A stretch of DNA of 64,000 nt from an uncultured Erythrobacter sp. (GCA_947500645.1 CANMSD010000003.1:556501-620500), one strand, 5' to 3'; counted from the first letter of the stretch, positions 36,171-44,137 are shown. The notes: generated by a model from the sequence alone, not told the origin. Numbers and translations are program-made.

Positions 36171-37060
36171 TGGCGCAGCTTGCCCGCGATCCGCTGATTA
36201 TGGAATGCGCCGGGTGGGATGCCTATCGCCTGCTCGATAGTGGGACGGGGCGCAAATTCGAGCAATTCGGGCCGCATGCTTTCATTCGTCCCGAGCCTCA
36301 GGCGATGTGGCAACCAAGACTGACCGAGTGGGACGCTGATGGCGAATTCGTCCCGGGTTCGGATGAGGATGGTGGTGGACGCTGGAACTTCTCTCGCCAA
36401 GTGCCGGAACAGGGCTGGGAGCTCGCGTGGAACGAGGCGCATTTCACCGCCAGGCCAACCCCGTTTCGGCATCTGCAATTCTTTCCTGACATGGCCCCGG
36501 TTTGGGAGTGGATGCGAGAAATGCTCGCCGAGCGCGAAAACGCGGAAACGCTCAATCTGTTTGGATACACTGGAGTGGGTTCGCTTGCGCTAAGTCGACA
36601 TGGCCGGATCACGCACGTTGATGCCTCCAAGAAATCCGTTGCCCAGGCGCGTGAAAACGCTGCGCTTTCCGGCATGGAAGACAAGCCCATTCGCTGGCTG
36701 GTCGACGATGCAGCGAAGTTTGCCGCCCGCGAAGTCCGGCGCGAGCGGCGCTATGACGGAATTATCCTCGACCCGCCCAAATTCGGGCGCGGTCCGAAGA
36801 ATGAAACGTGGCGGTTGGAAGAGAACCTCCCCGGCCTTGTTAACGATTGTCGCCAATTGCTCGACGCCGATAGTAGTTTCCTGTTCCTGACCGTTTACGC
36901 CGTTCGGATGAGCAGCCTGGCAATTGCAGGTCTACTGGAAGAGGCGTTCCGCGATCAGCCGGGCACAATCGAACATGGCGATCTTGCTGTGCGTGAAGAG
37001 GGTGACAACTCGCGCCTTCTACCCACTGCGATCTTCGCACGCTGGAGGAATGACGGCTAA
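36170..37060 (+). CDS. Class I SAM-dependent (RlmI-like rRNA) methyltransferase
   Basis: The 296 residues have a Rossmann methyltransferase with NLFGYTGVGSLALSRHG (SAM motif I, about 125-140), THVDASKKSVAQARENAALSG (motif II) and the m5C-type motif IILDPPKFGRG. This set resembles RlmI/RlmK-type 23S rRNA cytosine methyltransferases, but the N-terminal PUA domain of RlmI is replaced by a short beta region. The target is therefore a prediction. Coupled to thrC through TAATG and 13 bases before folB. Confidence 0.85.
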   Translation: MAQLARDPLIMECAGWDAYRLLDSGTGRKFEQFGPHAFIRPEPQAMWQPRLTEWDADGEFVPGSDEDGGGRWNFSRQVPEQGWELAWNEAHFTARPTPFRHLQFFPDMAPVWEWMREMLAERENAETLNLFGYTGVGSLALSRHGRITHVDASKKSVAQARENAALSGMEDKPIRWLVDDAAKFAAREVRRERRYDGIILDPPKFGRGPKNETWRLEENLPGLVNDCRQLLDADSSFLFLTVYAVRMSSLAIAGLLEEAFRDQPGTIEHGDLAVREEGDNSRLLPTAIFARWRNDG

Positions 37061-37073
37061 GGCCCGAAACAAT

Positions 37074-37466
37074 ATGACCGATTCGCTCACTCTTGAAGTT
37101 GCCGACCTAGAAGTGGATGTCCTAACCGGCATCTATTCAGAGGAAACGGGTAAACCTCAGCCACTGCGCATTACGGTGCAGGCGCGCTATGACGTCGCTG
37201 ATCACTACGATCCCGACACGCCGCTGGATGCGAGCAAGAACTATATGGATCTCAAATTTGCAGCATCGGAAGGTTTGCCGAAAGGCGTACACTTCAAACT
37301 GATCGAGGCGGTGGCTGATCACATTTGCGGTTCGCTGTTTGCGGGCGACAGGCGCGTCCAGGCGATCACGGTGAAGATCGTGAAGCTTGCTATTGCTGAG
37401 GCGAATGAGAAAATCGGCATTACGCTGCATCGCGAGCGGGATGTGTGGGAGCGCAGGCTGACATGA
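37074..37466 (+). CDS. folB: Dihydroneopterin aldolase family protein
   Basis: The 130-residue tunnel-fold protein has VADLEVDVLTGIYSEETGKPQPL at its start, KNYMDLKFAASEGLPKG and the C-terminal LAIAEANEKIGITLHRERD. FolB cleaves dihydroneopterin in folate synthesis; FolX-type epimerases look alike, so exact activity is not fixed. ATG 37074 is used; ATG 37050 has a GGAGGA immediately adjacent, too close for initiation. It overlaps the next gene by ATGA. Confidence 0.85.
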   Translation: MTDSLTLEVADLEVDVLTGIYSEETGKPQPLRITVQARYDVADHYDPDTPLDASKNYMDLKFAASEGLPKGVHFKLIEAVADHICGSLFAGDRRVQAITVKIVKLAIAEANEKIGITLHRERDVWERRLT

Positions 37467-37783
37467 GCCAGGCGGTCCAGCGCATATCTGATCTTCCGGA
37501 CAGTCCGCTGGATGCAAGCGCGCATGTTTTTGCGAATCACTTGAGTCAAATACGATCAATGCTGGCTGGCGGAAAAACAGAAGCTCTTGCGATCGTGCTG
37601 CCGAGCGCAACGACCAATCATGACGATTGGCGGCGCGGTCTGGCCCGCGATCTGGCCCGAGAGTTCACGCCAAAACGGGTGAATGTGGTAGGTGCCAGCA
37701 ATGAAGCGGCGTCCGAGGCGCTGCTGTCATATCTCGCCAATGCTCCAGGCGTCACCGGGCAATATCTGGCCGCGCATGACTGA
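37463..37783 (+). CDS. Small Rossmann-like protein, resembles the C-terminal part of an SDR
   Basis: The 106-residue protein ends in RGLARDLAREFTPKRVNVVG and LLSYLANAPGVTGQYLAAHD, the pattern of an SDR's last helices and strand (LAREL.P.RVN ... VTGQ..AVDGG). The catalytic Tyr-xxx-Lys position is replaced (NHDDWRRG) and the nucleotide loop TGxxxGIG is absent. It looks like a degenerate or repurposed SDR. In other bacteria a pteridine-reductase SDR (FolM) accompanies folB/folX, so it may derive from one. Coupled to folB by ATGA and overlapping moaA. Confidence 0.75.
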   Translation: MSQAVQRISDLPDSPLDASAHVFANHLSQIRSMLAGGKTEALAIVLPSATTNHDDWRRGLARDLAREFTPKRVNVVGASNEAASEALLSYLANAPGVTGQYLAAHD

Positions 37784-38825
37784 GCTTGCCACCCCAGGGC
37801 GCAATCGCGACGTACTCATGCCAGACCGCACAAAGCCGCTGGTCGATACCTTCCAACGCCCAATTACCTATCTGCGTCTTTCTGTGACGGATCGCTGCGA
37901 TTTGCGTTGCTCCTATTGCATGCCAGAGCAGATGGAGTTCCTGCCGCGCCGCGAAGTCCTGACCCTAGAAGAGCTACATGAGTTGGCGTGCGGGTTCATC
38001 GATCGCGGTGTTACCAAGTTGCGGATCACAGGCGGGGAGCCATTGGTCAGGCGCGACATTGTCGACCTGTTCGCTGCGCTGGGTCGGCGAATCGGTGAAG
38101 GCCTCCAAGAGTTGACGCTGACGACCAATGCGACCCAACTCGCGAAGCATGCCGACGCGCTGGCCAAGGCGGGAGTGCGACGGGTGAATGTGTCGCTCGA
38201 CACGTTAGACCGAGCCAAGTTTGCGGAGTTGACCCGGCGCGACGTGTTGCCGCAAGTGCTCGATGGGATCGCGGCAGCCAAAAACGCTGGCCTGCAGGTC
38301 AAACTGAATGCCGTGGCTCTAAAGGGCATCAACGAACGCGAACTGCCAGAGCTGATCGCATGGGCGCATGGGCAGCAGCACGACGTAACTCTGATCGAGG
38401 TAATGCCGCTGGGCGAAGTCGAAGAAGACCGCGTCGATCATTACCTACCGTTGACACAAGTCCGGGAGGTGCTGGATCAACGCTGGACGCTCACGGACAA
38501 TGTTCATTCGACCGGCGGGCCTGCGCGCTATGTCGATATTGCCGAGACGGGCGGTCGACTGGGTTTCATCACCCCGCTGACCAACAATTTCTGCGCGGGC
38601 TGCAACCGTCTGCGTGTGACTGCGACCGGCCAGCTCTATCCCTGTCTAGGCGGCGGGGAGCGAGTTGATCTACGCGCAGCTTTGCGTTCGGAAGACCCGG
38701 CGGGGAATCTCGAAAGCGCGCTTAACGAGGCGATGGTGATCAAGCCGGAGAAGCATCATTTCCGAATTGATCAGCGCGGTGCCGATCCGGCTCTGTCTCG
38801 TCACATGTCGATGACGGGAGGGTGA
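37776..38825 (+). CDS. moaA: GTP 3',8-cyclase
   Basis: MoaA is a radical SAM enzyme that starts molybdopterin synthesis from GTP. The radical-SAM cluster motif is TDRCDLRCSYC (CxxxCxxC); the second [4Fe-4S] cluster is formed by FCAGCNRLRVTATGQLYPC. It ends with the functional C-terminal GG (HMSMTGG). I use ATG 37776, overlapping the previous stop; ATG 37818 is an alternative giving a more typical length. Neither has a clear Shine-Dalgarno, so coupling to the upstream gene is likely. Confidence 0.96.
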   Translation: MTELATPGRNRDVLMPDRTKPLVDTFQRPITYLRLSVTDRCDLRCSYCMPEQMEFLPRREVLTLEELHELACGFIDRGVTKLRITGGEPLVRRDIVDLFAALGRRIGEGLQELTLTTNATQLAKHADALAKAGVRRVNVSLDTLDRAKFAELTRRDVLPQVLDGIAAAKNAGLQVKLNAVALKGINERELPELIAWAHGQQHDVTLIEVMPLGEVEEDRVDHYLPLTQVREVLDQRWTLTDNVHSTGGPARYVDIAETGGRLGFITPLTNNFCAGCNRLRVTATGQLYPCLGGGERVDLRAALRSEDPAGNLESALNEAMVIKPEKHHFRIDQRGADPALSRHMSMTGG

Positions 38826-38832
38826 GTTGGGT

Positions 38833-39069
38833 GTGAGAATAGTCTTTCTCGGGCCGTTGCGCGATCTGGCTGCCAAGGATGAGAGCGAAGTCCCGGCACC
38901 GCTAGATTGGGCCGGGCTTCTTGAAGCAGTTGGACCGGAAGTCGCTGCGCAATTGCGCGAAGAACGCGTGAACGTTGCCTGTGCAGGTAAAGTGCTGGCC
39001 GACAAGACCGCTCTGAATGCGCAGGATGGCGACGAGGTGGCGTTGCTACCGCCCGTTTCTGGCGGCTGA
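38833..39069 (+). CDS. moaD: Molybdopterin synthase sulfur carrier subunit
   Basis: The 78-residue ubiquitin-like protein begins RIVFLGPLRDLAAKDE and ends ALLPPVSGG; the terminal Gly-Gly is thiocarboxylated and donates sulfur to precursor Z. GTG 38833 is the preferred start; TTG 38827 is possible but lies only 4 bases from GGGAGGG. It sits 7 bases after moaA and 4 before moaE. Confidence 0.95.
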   Translation: MRIVFLGPLRDLAAKDESEVPAPLDWAGLLEAVGPEVAAQLREERVNVACAGKVLADKTALNAQDGDEVALLPPVSGG

Positions 39070-39073
39070 GTCC

Positions 39074-39544
39074 ATGCGCGACGTTCGTCTTCTCACCGCG
39101 CCTTTCATTCCGGGTACGCTCATCGGTCCATTCACAAATGCACATCCAGGGTTAGGCGGGGTTTGCACTTTCGTTGGCGAGGTTCGGGGTAAAGTTCGCG
39201 GTGGGGCCGATGTGCGGGCGCTCGAACTGTCGTATTACGAGCCACTGACCCTGCCAAGCATGGAACAACTAGCTGATGAAGCGATTACCCGCTTCGATCT
39301 GATGGGAATGCTGATGGTGCACCGTGTCGGCAAAATGCATCCGGGTGAGCCGATCGTTTGCGTATCCGCAGCAGCGAAACATCGGCGCGGCGCCATAGAT
39401 GCGGTCGATTTCGCAATGGATCACCTCAAGAGCGCGGCATGGTTCTGGAAGCGCGAACAGCGCGATGATGGCTGGCACTGGATCGAACCGCGCGCCGATG
39501 ACTATGTCAATCTTGCGCGCTGGAACACGCCGACGCAAAGATAA
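39074..39544 (+). CDS. moaE: Molybdopterin synthase catalytic subunit
   Basis: MoaE converts cyclic pyranopterin phosphate into molybdopterin with MoaD. The 156-residue protein has GGVCTFVGEVRGKVRG, LELSYYEPLTLPSMEQLADE, HRVGKMHPGEPIVCVSAAAKHRRGA and the catalytic-Lys segment AAWFWKREQRDDG. ATG 39074 is chosen; the longer in-frame ORF lies inside moaD. moaB/moaC, moeA and mobA are not in the window. Confidence 0.96.
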   Translation: MRDVRLLTAPFIPGTLIGPFTNAHPGLGGVCTFVGEVRGKVRGGADVRALELSYYEPLTLPSMEQLADEAITRFDLMGMLMVHRVGKMHPGEPIVCVSAAAKHRRGAIDAVDFAMDHLKSAAWFWKREQRDDGWHWIEPRADDYVNLARWNTPTQR

Positions 39545-39563
39545 CCGCGAAAATCTCTCCACT

Positions 39564-39577
39564 TTGATCTCAGTCAA
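39564..39577 (+). promoter_or_regulatory. FNR-type binding site
   Basis: TTGAT-CTCA-GTCAA (39564-39577) is one base from the FNR/FixK consensus TTGAT-N4-ATCAA, within a longer perfect 7-bp-arm palindrome ACTTTGA-N6-TCAAAGT (39561-39580). It lies 53 bases before the ATG of the small membrane protein gene. The FNR-type regulator encoded 0.5 kb away has the matching ETVSR recognition helix. Confidence 0.75.
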
Positions 39578-39629
39578 AGTGTCGATCAAAGGCTCCGCGT
39601 AGTCCCCTTCTCAAGGAAGGAGCTTAGCC

Positions 39630-40073
39630 ATGAGCGAACATATCAAAGAACACCTCGATATCGGCAAGGCGCGGATCGTTGAGGCGCCGGTTGGCAAAAC
39701 CGGCGAAACCCGCCACCAAGTTGAGGTCAATCGCACCTTCGAACTCCCAACCGCGCTTTTTGGCGTGACGGTTGGATGCTATTTCGCCTTTCTCGGCATC
39801 ATGCTTGCCGCCTTTAGTTCGCCGGGGCTGGTCATCCCGATGGCAATCTTCGCGGTGTTTATCATCGCAGGTTTTGGTGTCCCGGCGATCTGGACCCGCC
39901 TGACGCCGGGCACCAATTCAAAGCCGAAATCCATGCGCGCGTTCAAGCGCGAGGGAATTATGACCCACACTGGTCGCCTCGCTCCGCGCGACGCCGCCAT
40001 TCAAATGCTGATACTGCCGGTTCTCATCGTGCTCTGGGGCCTCGCGGCGGTGACCATAGCCGCGTTGGTTTAA
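39630..40073 (+). CDS. Small membrane protein downstream of an FNR box
   Basis: Unrecognised 147-residue protein with three predicted helices: LFGVTVGCYFAFLGIMLAAF (about 49-68), VIPMAIFAVFIIAGFGVPAIW and AIQMLILPVLIVLWGLAAVT near the end. The first 40 residues are polar. AAGGAAGGAG lies 8 bases before ATG 39630. Because an FNR-type box precedes it, I infer low-oxygen induction; function is unknown. The stop overlaps the convergent fnr gene by 4 bases. Confidence 0.8.
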   Translation: MSEHIKEHLDIGKARIVEAPVGKTGETRHQVEVNRTFELPTALFGVTVGCYFAFLGIMLAAFSSPGLVIPMAIFAVFIIAGFGVPAIWTRLTPGTNSKPKSMRAFKREGIMTHTGRLAPRDAAIQMLILPVLIVLWGLAAVTIAALV

Positions 40074-40768
40074 CCCGCCTTCCTTGCGGAGAGGGCCTGC
40101 AGGTGCGCGGGGTCGACCAGTTCGATCCCGCGTTTGCCTATTCGCCGTATCGCGCCGACTTCCTCCAGTTCGCCCAGCTTCCGGCTCACGGTCTCAATAG
40201 TTAGCCCGAGCATATTGGCGATCTCGCCGCGAGTGAGGGGCAATTCAAAACTGTCGGCTGGGTGGCATGGTGATTGGCTGGCCGCCTGCGCAAAATCGAA
40301 CAGCAGCGATGCCAAGCGTGCCTCTGCGCTGGCATGAGCCGTCAGCTCAAGCAAGCTGCGCGTTGCATGCAAATCTTCCTGAGACCGGCGCAGCAACGCT
40401 TTGGCAAGTGCGGGATATTCGTCCACTGCGCGCTCGATATCGATCCGTGCGAATGTGCACAGAGTGCTTTCAGTGAGCGCGGTAACATCGTGATGCGCAA
40501 AAGGAGCAAACAGTTCGCCGATAAAACCAGATGGATGGACCAGTGCGAGGATATTCTCATTCCCGTCCGCGTCGACAGCTGAGACCTTGAGCGCGCCCGA
40601 CACAAGGGTCGCGCAGGCCGCCTCTTCATCGCCCGCAGCAAACAGCATCTCACCTCGCTTGAGCGTGCGCGTGCGGCCAGCTGCTGCCAGCGCATAGCGT
40701 TCTTCCTCGGTCAGCACGGAACAAGCAGCGCTATCGCGCACAGGGCATGAGGCGCAGGCGAGACTCAT
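40070..40768 (-). CDS. FNR-type oxygen-sensing transcription regulator
   Basis: The 232-residue Crp/Fnr protein has an N-terminal Cys set (Cys5-x2-Cys8-x7-Cys16) plus an inner Cys104, enough ligands for a [4Fe-4S] cluster as in FNR/FnrL. A cyclic-nucleotide-like beta-roll follows, and the C-terminal helix-turn-helix RGEIANMLGLTIETVSRKLGEL carries the E--SR recognition set for TTGAT half-sites. It should act as an anaerobic activator. It overlaps the upstream lipoprotein gene by 4 bases. No haem or hydrogen genes are nearby. Confidence 0.92.
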   Translation of the reverse strand: MSLACASCPVRDSAACSVLTEEERYALAAAGRTRTLKRGEMLFAAGDEEAACATLVSGALKVSAVDADGNENILALVHPSGFIGELFAPFAHHDVTALTESTLCTFARIDIERAVDEYPALAKALLRRSQEDLHATRSLLELTAHASAEARLASLLFDFAQAASQSPCHPADSFELPLTRGEIANMLGLTIETVSRKLGELEEVGAIRRIGKRGIELVDPAHLQALSARKAG

Positions 40769-41277
40769 CGGGGACCCTTCTCGAGCAAAGCAGACATGAT
40801 CTGATCTTGCGCTCTCACAAAGGATGCAACTTTGGCGCGCAGCTCAGCGATCTCCTGCACCATTGTAAGTTCGCTCGACGCTTCAGCATAGATCAGGTCT
40901 AGATCGGTAAGCGCAATCGCAGTTTGGCTGCGCTGCGAATCAAGTTCGGCAAGCGCGATCTGTGCGGCGGCCCAGCGATTGCTCGACTGGTTGGCCCCTC
41001 GCGCGGCGGATAGAGCCGTCTCGGCGGCTGGAATCGCTGACTGAAACGCATCGTAGGAGCTTTGTGCACGCGCTTCGATTGCTGGCAGTCCGGCGAGCAG
41101 GGCCGGATCCGCTACAGGCGGCGTGGGTGCCTCTACCACTGGGGTGAAAGCACCGCTGGCGCGCTCTGCATCGCGCACGGCGAGCGATGGGTATTTGTCG
41201 CCGCTACCAACACAGGCGGAAAGGGCCAGTGCTGCGGGCAACGCGACGAATTGGGCTGATGATCGGAGAGGCTTCAT
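40765..41277 (-). CDS. Predicted lipoprotein
   Basis: Unknown family. The 170-residue protein has a lipoprotein signal ([14 protein letters not shown], lipobox LSAC with Cys near 22), a Pro-rich linker and a helical C-terminal half with many Ala/Gln/Glu ([34 protein letters not shown] spacing), suggesting a coiled coil. It begins at ATG 41277; the longer frame upstream lacks conserved features. It is coupled to the FNR-type regulator (4-base overlap), which is an unusual pair. Confidence 0.75.
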   Translation of the reverse strand: MKPLRSSAQFVALPAALALSACVGSGDKYPSLAVRDAERASGAFTPVVEAPTPPVADPALLAGLPAIEARAQSSYDAFQSAIPAAETALSAARGANQSSNRWAAAQIALAELDSQRSQTAIALTDLDLIYAEASSELTMVQEIAELRAKVASFVRAQDQIMSALLEKGPR

Positions 41278-41376
41278 ATCTGGCGTGTCCGTATCACGGT
41301 AGAAAGGGCGCGCAAAGCCGGATGGAGCGGCCAAGCAAAAGTGGTAAAGAATCCCGTTTTTCGACGCGGACAAGCG

Positions 41377-41405
41377 TTGACTTGCCACCACCTTTCGCTT
41401 AACGG
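41377..41405 (+). promoter_or_regulatory. Candidate promoter for rplU-rpmA
   Basis: TTGACT (41377-41382), 17-base spacer, then TAACGG (41400-41405). The -10 is weak but the -35 is near consensus, and the distance to ATG 41512 leaves a leader of about 100 bases. The rest of the 234-base gap between the divergent genes shows nothing else I can support. Confidence 0.4.
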
Positions 41406-41511
41406 CGTGCGTCTTCCCAGCGCTGCAATGATTGCGGCGCGGTGTTTTGCGTCTTGTTTGTGCGGCTTTCGCATTGGGCAGGGCACAGCTTTAGATCGAG
41501 AGTATATAGTC

Positions 41512-42042
41512 ATGTTCGCAGTAGTGCGCACGGGCGGCAAGCAATATCGGGTTGCCGCTGGAGACAAGATTGCCGTTGAGAAGCTGGCTGGCGAAGCCGG
41601 TGATACGGTAACTTTGGGCGATGTCCTGTTGGCGGGTGAAGGCGAGAAGATCGCCGACGCGTCGAAGGTCACCGTTTCGGCCGAAATCATCGCACAGGCG
41701 AAGAGCGAGAAGGTTGTCGTTTTCAAGAAGCGTCGCCGCCATAACTATCGCCGCAAGGCTGGCCATCGTCAGCAGATGACACTGCTGCGTATCACCGACG
41801 TCGGTCAGGGCGCGAAGAAGGCTCCGGCCAAAAAGGCGGCTCCAGCGAAGAAAGCGGCGGCTCCGAAGGCTGAAACCGAAGCGAAAGCAGCTCCAGCCAA
41901 AAAGGCACCTGCGAAGAAGGCTCCGGCCAAGAAAGCAGCTACACCAAAGGCTGCAGCAGCGAAGAAGCCAGCTGCCAAGAAGGCACCTGCGAAAAAGGCT
42001 CCGGCTAAGAAAGCCGCGCCCAAAGCAGACGACAAGAAGTAA
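41512..42042 (+). CDS. rplU: 50S ribosomal protein L21 with long Lys/Ala tail
   Basis: Residues 1-101 are a complete L21: [41 protein letters not shown] and the C-terminal TLLRITDV. A tail of about 73 residues follows, built from [13 protein letters not shown] repeats, resembling histone H1 or HU-tail sequences. L21 normally ends near residue 103, so the tail is extra and would be very basic. Start ATG 41512; a longer frame upstream (from 41341) has no conserved residues. rpmA follows 12 bases later. Confidence 0.95.
   Translation: MFAVVRTGGKQYRVAAGDKIAVEKLAGEAGDTVTLGDVLLAGEGEKIADASKVTVSAEIIAQAKSEKVVVFKKRRRHNYRRKAGHRQQMTLLRITDVGQGAKKAPAKKAAPAKKAAAPKAETEAKAAPAKKAPAKKAPAKKAATPKAAAAKKPAAKKAPAKKAPAKKAAPKADDKK
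41817..42039 (+). repeat. Low-complexity tandem-like repeats coding for KKAPAKKA units
   Basis: The 3' third of rplU is made of imperfect direct repeats of units such as GCGAAGAAGGCTCCGGCC and AAGAAGGCACCTGCG, each coding K-K-A-P-A. The repeats are codon-shuffled, so protein-level selection is likely. Repeat number may vary between strains. Confidence 0.85.
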
Positions 42043-42054
42043 GGATTAGAAACC

Positions 42055-42324
42055 ATGGCACATAAAAAAGCAGGTGGTTCGTCACGCAACGGTCGCGACT
42101 CAGAGGGTCGGCGCCTAGGCGTTAAGAAGTTCGGCGGTCAGAACGTGATCGGCGGAAACATTCTCGTGCGTCAGCGCGGCACCAAATTCTATCCAGGCAC
42201 CAATGTCGGCATGGGCAAGGATCACACCCTGTTCGCGACCGAGCAAGGCGTAGTGCGATTCCACAAAGGCAAGCTAGGTCGCAAATACGTGTCGGTGGAC
42301 ATGATTGCGGAAGCAGCTGAATAA
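42055..42324 (+). CDS. rpmA: 50S ribosomal protein L27
   Basis: The 89-residue protein has the usual [20 protein letters not shown] start, [21 protein letters not shown] and a C-terminal [12 protein letters not shown]27 reaches the peptidyl transferase centre with its N-terminal tail; there is no cleavable extension as found in Firmicutes. It follows rplU by 12 bases, the standard order. Confidence 0.98.
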   Translation: MAHKKAGGSSRNGRDSEGRRLGVKKFGGQNVIGGNILVRQRGTKFYPGTNVGMGKDHTLFATEQGVVRFHKGKLGRKYVSVDMIAEAAE

Positions 42325-42389
42325 CCGGACGGTTCACAAAAAGGATCGTCCCAAGGGGCGGTCCCAGCCGGTGACATAACCGGCAGTGT

Positions 42390-42433
42390 AGAGGGAGAAG
42401 GGCCACCCCAAACCGGGGGAGCCATCTCCCTCT
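42390..42433 (+). terminator. Hairpin terminator after rpmA
   Basis: AGAGGGAGA (42390-42398) pairs with TCTCCCTCT (42425-42433), with an inner GGGCCACCCC/CCGGGGG part. It lies 66 bases after the rpmA stop and is followed by TCTCGTTTCTCC. A smaller hairpin, CCGGT/ACCGG at 42368-42382, precedes it. Confidence 0.6.
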
Positions 42434-42537
42434 TCTCGTTTCTCCCTCGGAAATCCGTGAAATCACATATTTCGCGGCCACGAAACTGTCATGTGCGCGC
42501 CCTAGTCGGGCGGTGCACAGCGATGAGGAGAGAGCAA

Positions 42538-43074
42538 ATGTTCCATCGCAGCGAAAGGTTGCTGTTAAGACCGATCTGGCCAGAGGACTGGCAGAGCGTG
42601 TTCAAGGGAATCGCCGATGAAGGTGTCGTGCGCAATCTGGCGCGCGCTCCCTGGCCTTACCGCGAACAAGACGCGCGAAACTTTGTTCAGTCGAGCATCG
42701 ATCCGCTATTCCCGCGCTTCCTCATCACGCGCGCCAAAGATGCTGTGACGATCGGTTGCATAGGCATTGATCCGATGGAGACGGGCGAAGTCGAGCTCGG
42801 ATATTGGATTGCGCGGCCCTATTGGAGACAAGGATTCGCGACCGAGGCCGGTCGGGCAGCACTCAAGGTGGCAGCCGCTCTCGGTCACAAGCATGTGCAC
42901 GCCTCGCATTTCCTCGACAATCCTGCCTCTGGCAAAGTCTTGCGCAAGCTCGGCTTTGCCTCGACTGGGCGCGTGCTCCAGCGTCATTCCTGTGGACGCG
43001 GGGCGAAAGCGCCCGTGGCCGAATACGCGCTCGACCTGGAAAGCGACCTTGCCGAGGTCATGCGAGCGGCCTGA
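42538..43074 (+). CDS. GNAT acetyltransferase (RimJ/RimL type)
   Basis: The 178-residue protein starts with RSERLLLRPIWPEDWQSVF, has the acetyl-CoA motif YWIARPYWRQGFATEAGRAAL (with R-Q-G-F-A-T) and FLDNPASGKVLRKLGFASTG. That is the RimJ/RimL branch (Acetyltransf_3). Substrate could be a protein N-terminus, an antibiotic or a nucleotide; it cannot be read from sequence. ATG 42538 follows GAGGAGAGAG. Confidence 0.9.
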   Translation: MFHRSERLLLRPIWPEDWQSVFKGIADEGVVRNLARAPWPYREQDARNFVQSSIDPLFPRFLITRAKDAVTIGCIGIDPMETGEVELGYWIARPYWRQGFATEAGRAALKVAAALGHKHVHASHFLDNPASGKVLRKLGFASTGRVLQRHSCGRGAKAPVAEYALDLESDLAEVMRAA

Positions 43075-43093
43075 GCTAGACAAAAATCTACGG

Positions 43094-43143
43094 AAAAGCC
43101 CCGTTATCTCATCCGAGGCAGCGGGGCCTTTCTGTGCCCGTCC
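43094..43143 (+). terminator. Rho-independent terminator after the GNAT gene
   Basis: GCCCCG (43098-43103) pairs with CGGGGC (43132-43137), preceded by AAAA and followed by CTTTCT. It stands 20 bases past the GNAT stop and between it and the convergent hydrolase gene, so it may act in both directions. Confidence 0.65.
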
Positions 43144-43169
43144 AAGCTGGGCGATCGTTCGTTTCGTGC

Positions 43170-44108
43170 TTATTCCGTCGGCATCACCGCGTCGGAATAG
43201 GGGCTTTCCCATTTCTGGATCAGTTCGCGATCATCATGATCCCACGGATGGAAGCTCGGCCTAAGAATTGCCGCCCACTCGAAGAACATGCGCCGCATCA
43301 TTCCGGGCTTCCACCACAGGAACGCGTAGAGCTTGCGCTTCGCTTGGCTGCGGGTGAAGCCATCCTGCTCAAGCAAGCCGATGGCATCGCGAATACGGTT
43401 GCCGAAATACTTCTTGGTGATGAGCGCCGCGATCAGCGCGCGGGTCTTGTAGCGCTTCCACGCGCTCCAATCGCGCGTGACGTGCATCCACACATCGTAG
43501 ACCAGCCCCTTATGCTCCACCTCTTCTGTGGCATGCCAGCGCCAGATTTCCGCTGCAACCGGATCAGCCCCTTCGAGATAATCGGGGTGTTTCAGCAGAT
43601 GGCGGCTGATAATCGCAGCGAAATGTTCCAGCGCGATGGTGATCGCCAGGTTGAATTCCTTCGGTCGTCCCTCGGTCAGCTCAAGCATCGCCTGAATGCC
43701 TTGATCGATGCTTTCAACGTTATAACCGTGGTCGGAGACAAGCCGATTGAAGGCGACATGCTCGCGCGTGTGATTGATTTCTTGCGTGGAGAATGCCTTG
43801 ACCTCGCGGGCAAGTTTTTCCGGAATATCGTCGCGGAACAGCCGCAATGTATCGATGAAGAAGGCCTCACCTCGCGGCAGGCTGGCCGAAACCGAATTGT
43901 ACCACGCCGTCGCAACCGGATCGCCCGAATGCCAGTGGCGTGGAACCATCGCCTTGCGATCAAATCGCTGATTGCGGATGATCAGCTCGTGCTCCGACGG
44001 AGTCGCGCCAGAACTAGCAAGGCCTAAACCTTTATCCGCACTGTCCTTTTCGGCAGGCTTGTCGATTGGCGCCGCGCGCTTTAGGTCAATCTTGGTCTGT
44101 TCGGTCAT
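43170..44108 (-). CDS. Metal-dependent hydrolase-like diiron protein (PF10118 type)
   Basis: The 312-residue protein shows repeated Glu/His helices of the family described as predicted metal-dependent hydrolase: PRHWHSGDPVATAWYNSVSA, FSTQEINHTREHVAFN, LEHFAAIISRHLL and WRWHATEEVEHKGLVYDVW. The ExxH pairs suggest a diiron site in a four-helix bundle, so oxygenase chemistry is as likely as hydrolysis. ATG 44108 is only 29 bases from the divergent TetR start and lacks a visible Shine-Dalgarno. Substrate unknown; the TetR neighbour suggests induced expression. Confidence 0.85.
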   Translation of the reverse strand: MTEQTKIDLKRAAPIDKPAEKDSADKGLGLASSGATPSEHELIIRNQRFDRKAMVPRHWHSGDPVATAWYNSVSASLPRGEAFFIDTLRLFRDDIPEKLAREVKAFSTQEINHTREHVAFNRLVSDHGYNVESIDQGIQAMLELTEGRPKEFNLAITIALEHFAAIISRHLLKHPDYLEGADPVAAEIWRWHATEEVEHKGLVYDVWMHVTRDWSAWKRYKTRALIAALITKKYFGNRIRDAIGLLEQDGFTRSQAKRKLYAFLWWKPGMMRRMFFEWAAILRPSFHPWDHDDRELIQKWESPYSDAVMPTE

Positions 44109-44110
44109 AT

Positions 44111-44131
44111 TTAAGAATCTATTAGGCTTAA
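44111..44131. promoter_or_regulatory. Possible TetR operator between divergent genes
   Basis: The inverted repeat TTAAG-N11-CTTAA (44111-44131) fills most of the 29 bases separating the diiron-protein gene from the TetR gene. Such placement is typical of a TetR operator controlling both. The arms are short (5 bp), so chance is possible. Confidence 0.4.
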
Positions 44132-44137
44132 CAATTG

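Noticed and set aside
41341..41511. N-terminal extension of L21
   Set aside because: In-frame but not conserved in character; L21 begins [13 protein letters not shown] at 41512, and the candidate promoter lies inside the extension.
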